NCBI GenBank assembly: GCA_002495905.1
Contig: DAHJ01000008.1
Span: forward strand, 525-6,396
Direction of reading: 5' to 3'
DNA length: 5,872 bases
Origin: Thaumarchaeota archaeon UBA223
GTDB taxonomy: Archaea > Thermoproteota > Nitrososphaeria > Nitrososphaerales > UBA57
Shown: one piece after another, positions 5,500 through 5,872 of the stretch
Position numbering within the stretch: position 1 is the stretch's first letter
Layout: each line of letters begins with the position of its first letter
Program-made: the position numbers and the translations under genes
Notes under the pieces: model-generated
Told to the model about the DNA's origin: nothing
What the model saw: only the letters and a program-made list of their open reading frames with translations
Database searches by the model: none

Positions 5500-5872
5500 A
5501 TGGCAAAAGAATTTGATAGAACTTATAATGTTCCTTTAGGAAGAGCTTGGATTTATCCAAAACAAAGAAGAAGTAAAAGAGCAGTAAAATTATTAAGAGA
5601 ATTTGCAATTAGACATGGGAAATCAGAACAAGTAAAGATATCCGAGGAAGTTAGTGAACAAATATGGGAAAATGGAATAAGAAATCCTCCTCGTAAAATT
5701 AAAATCAGATTAGTAAAAGACAAAGATGGGCTTGTAACTGTAAATACTTTGGATTCAGCAAAAACTGAAGTAAAAGAAGTTGAAACTAAGGATGAACAAA
5801 TAATCGATGTCAAGCCAGAATTAGAAGATAAAGAAGTTAAAGAATTACCTGAAGAAGTTAAACCTGAAGTGA
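5500..5872 (+). CDS. rpl31e: 50S ribosomal protein L31e with charged C-terminal extension (cut by window edge)
   Basis: L31e is a large-subunit protein of archaea and eukaryotes located near the exit tunnel. The ATG follows the rpl39e stop with no gap, and 124 codons are open to the window edge. The core covers about 1-83: EFDRTYNVPLG (4-14), the basic helix QRRSKRAVKLLREFAIRHG (22-40), the VKISEEVSEQIWENGIRNPP segment (45-64) and KIKIRLVKDKDG (66-77). Many archaeal L31e proteins end near residues 80-95; here at least 40 further residues follow, rich in Glu, Lys, Val, Asp and Pro with repeated EVKE/EEVK-like units, and with no stop in the window. This tail looks disordered. Its full length, and whether it continues into another domain, cannot be seen. 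The next gene in many archaea is eif6, outside this window. Confidence 0.93.
   Translation, partial: MAKEFDRTYNVPLGRAWIYPKQRRSKRAVKLLREFAIRHGKSEQVKISEEVSEQIWENGIRNPPRKIKIRLVKDKDGLVTVNTLDSAKTEVKEVETKDEQIIDVKPELEDKEVKELPEEVKPEV

Noticed and set aside
5553..5813. Minus-strand open frame of 86 codons
   Set aside because: It is antisense to rpl31e; its Ser/Leu/Phe-rich product is what an antisense of a Lys/Glu-rich gene gives.
1..5872. Mobile element, CRISPR array, defence island or tRNA
   Set aside because: No direct-repeat array, terminal inverted repeats, transposase/integrase motifs or cloverleaf-like sequence were seen, and coding genes fill nearly all of the window.

Overview
The window looks like a compact, AT-rich chromosome segment from an archaeon, most likely an ammonia-oxidising thaumarchaeon (Nitrososphaerota, Nitrosopumilus-like). 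The evidence is the archaeal/eukaryotic-type genes at the right end (PDCD5 family protein, ribosomal proteins L39e and L31e), an archaeal-style fused CoaBC, a DhnA-type class I aldolase, strong use of AGA and ATA codons, and TATA-like boxes about 25-28 nt upstream of start codons with almost no leader. The phylum-level assignment is inference from overall style. The archaeal assignment is secure.

Layout. Positions 1-2064 hold a two-gene minus-strand unit: a class I aldolase of the DhnA/FbaB family, followed 6 nt later by AMP-forming acetyl-CoA synthetase (acs). The acs gene runs off the left edge after 411 codons. An 82-nt divergent intergenic region (2065-2146) serves the aldolase on one side and, on the other, a plus-strand pair: a membrane-anchored S26-type signal peptidase-like protein with a coiled-coil spacer (2147-2773), and a polytopic membrane protein resembling ECF-transporter S components (2800-3549). 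The membrane protein gene converges on and overlaps by 9 bp the minus-strand coaBC gene (3541-4770), which makes 4'-phosphopantetheine for coenzyme A. A 76-nt divergent region (4771-4846) then leads into plus-strand genes: an unrecognised 53-aa helical protein (4847-5008), and the tightly packed translation cluster pdcd5 - rpl39e - rpl31e. The last gene is cut by the right edge.

Functional reading. acs consumes CoA and coaBC helps make it, but the two are in separate transcription units about 2.3 kb apart, so no joint operon is claimed. The right-hand block is the familiar archaeal ribosome-associated cluster, with gene junctions of -1 and 0 nt that imply translational coupling. No tRNA, rRNA, CRISPR array, insertion sequence or phage gene was seen. 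There is no gene-free stretch longer than 82 nt, and this is mostly ordinary core-genome sequence. The points most worth a second look are the signal peptidase-like protein whose catalytic serine is held far from the membrane by a coiled coil, the aldolase lacking the usual catalytic tyrosine, the orphan small protein whose start is fixed by a TATA box, and the long charged tail on L31e.
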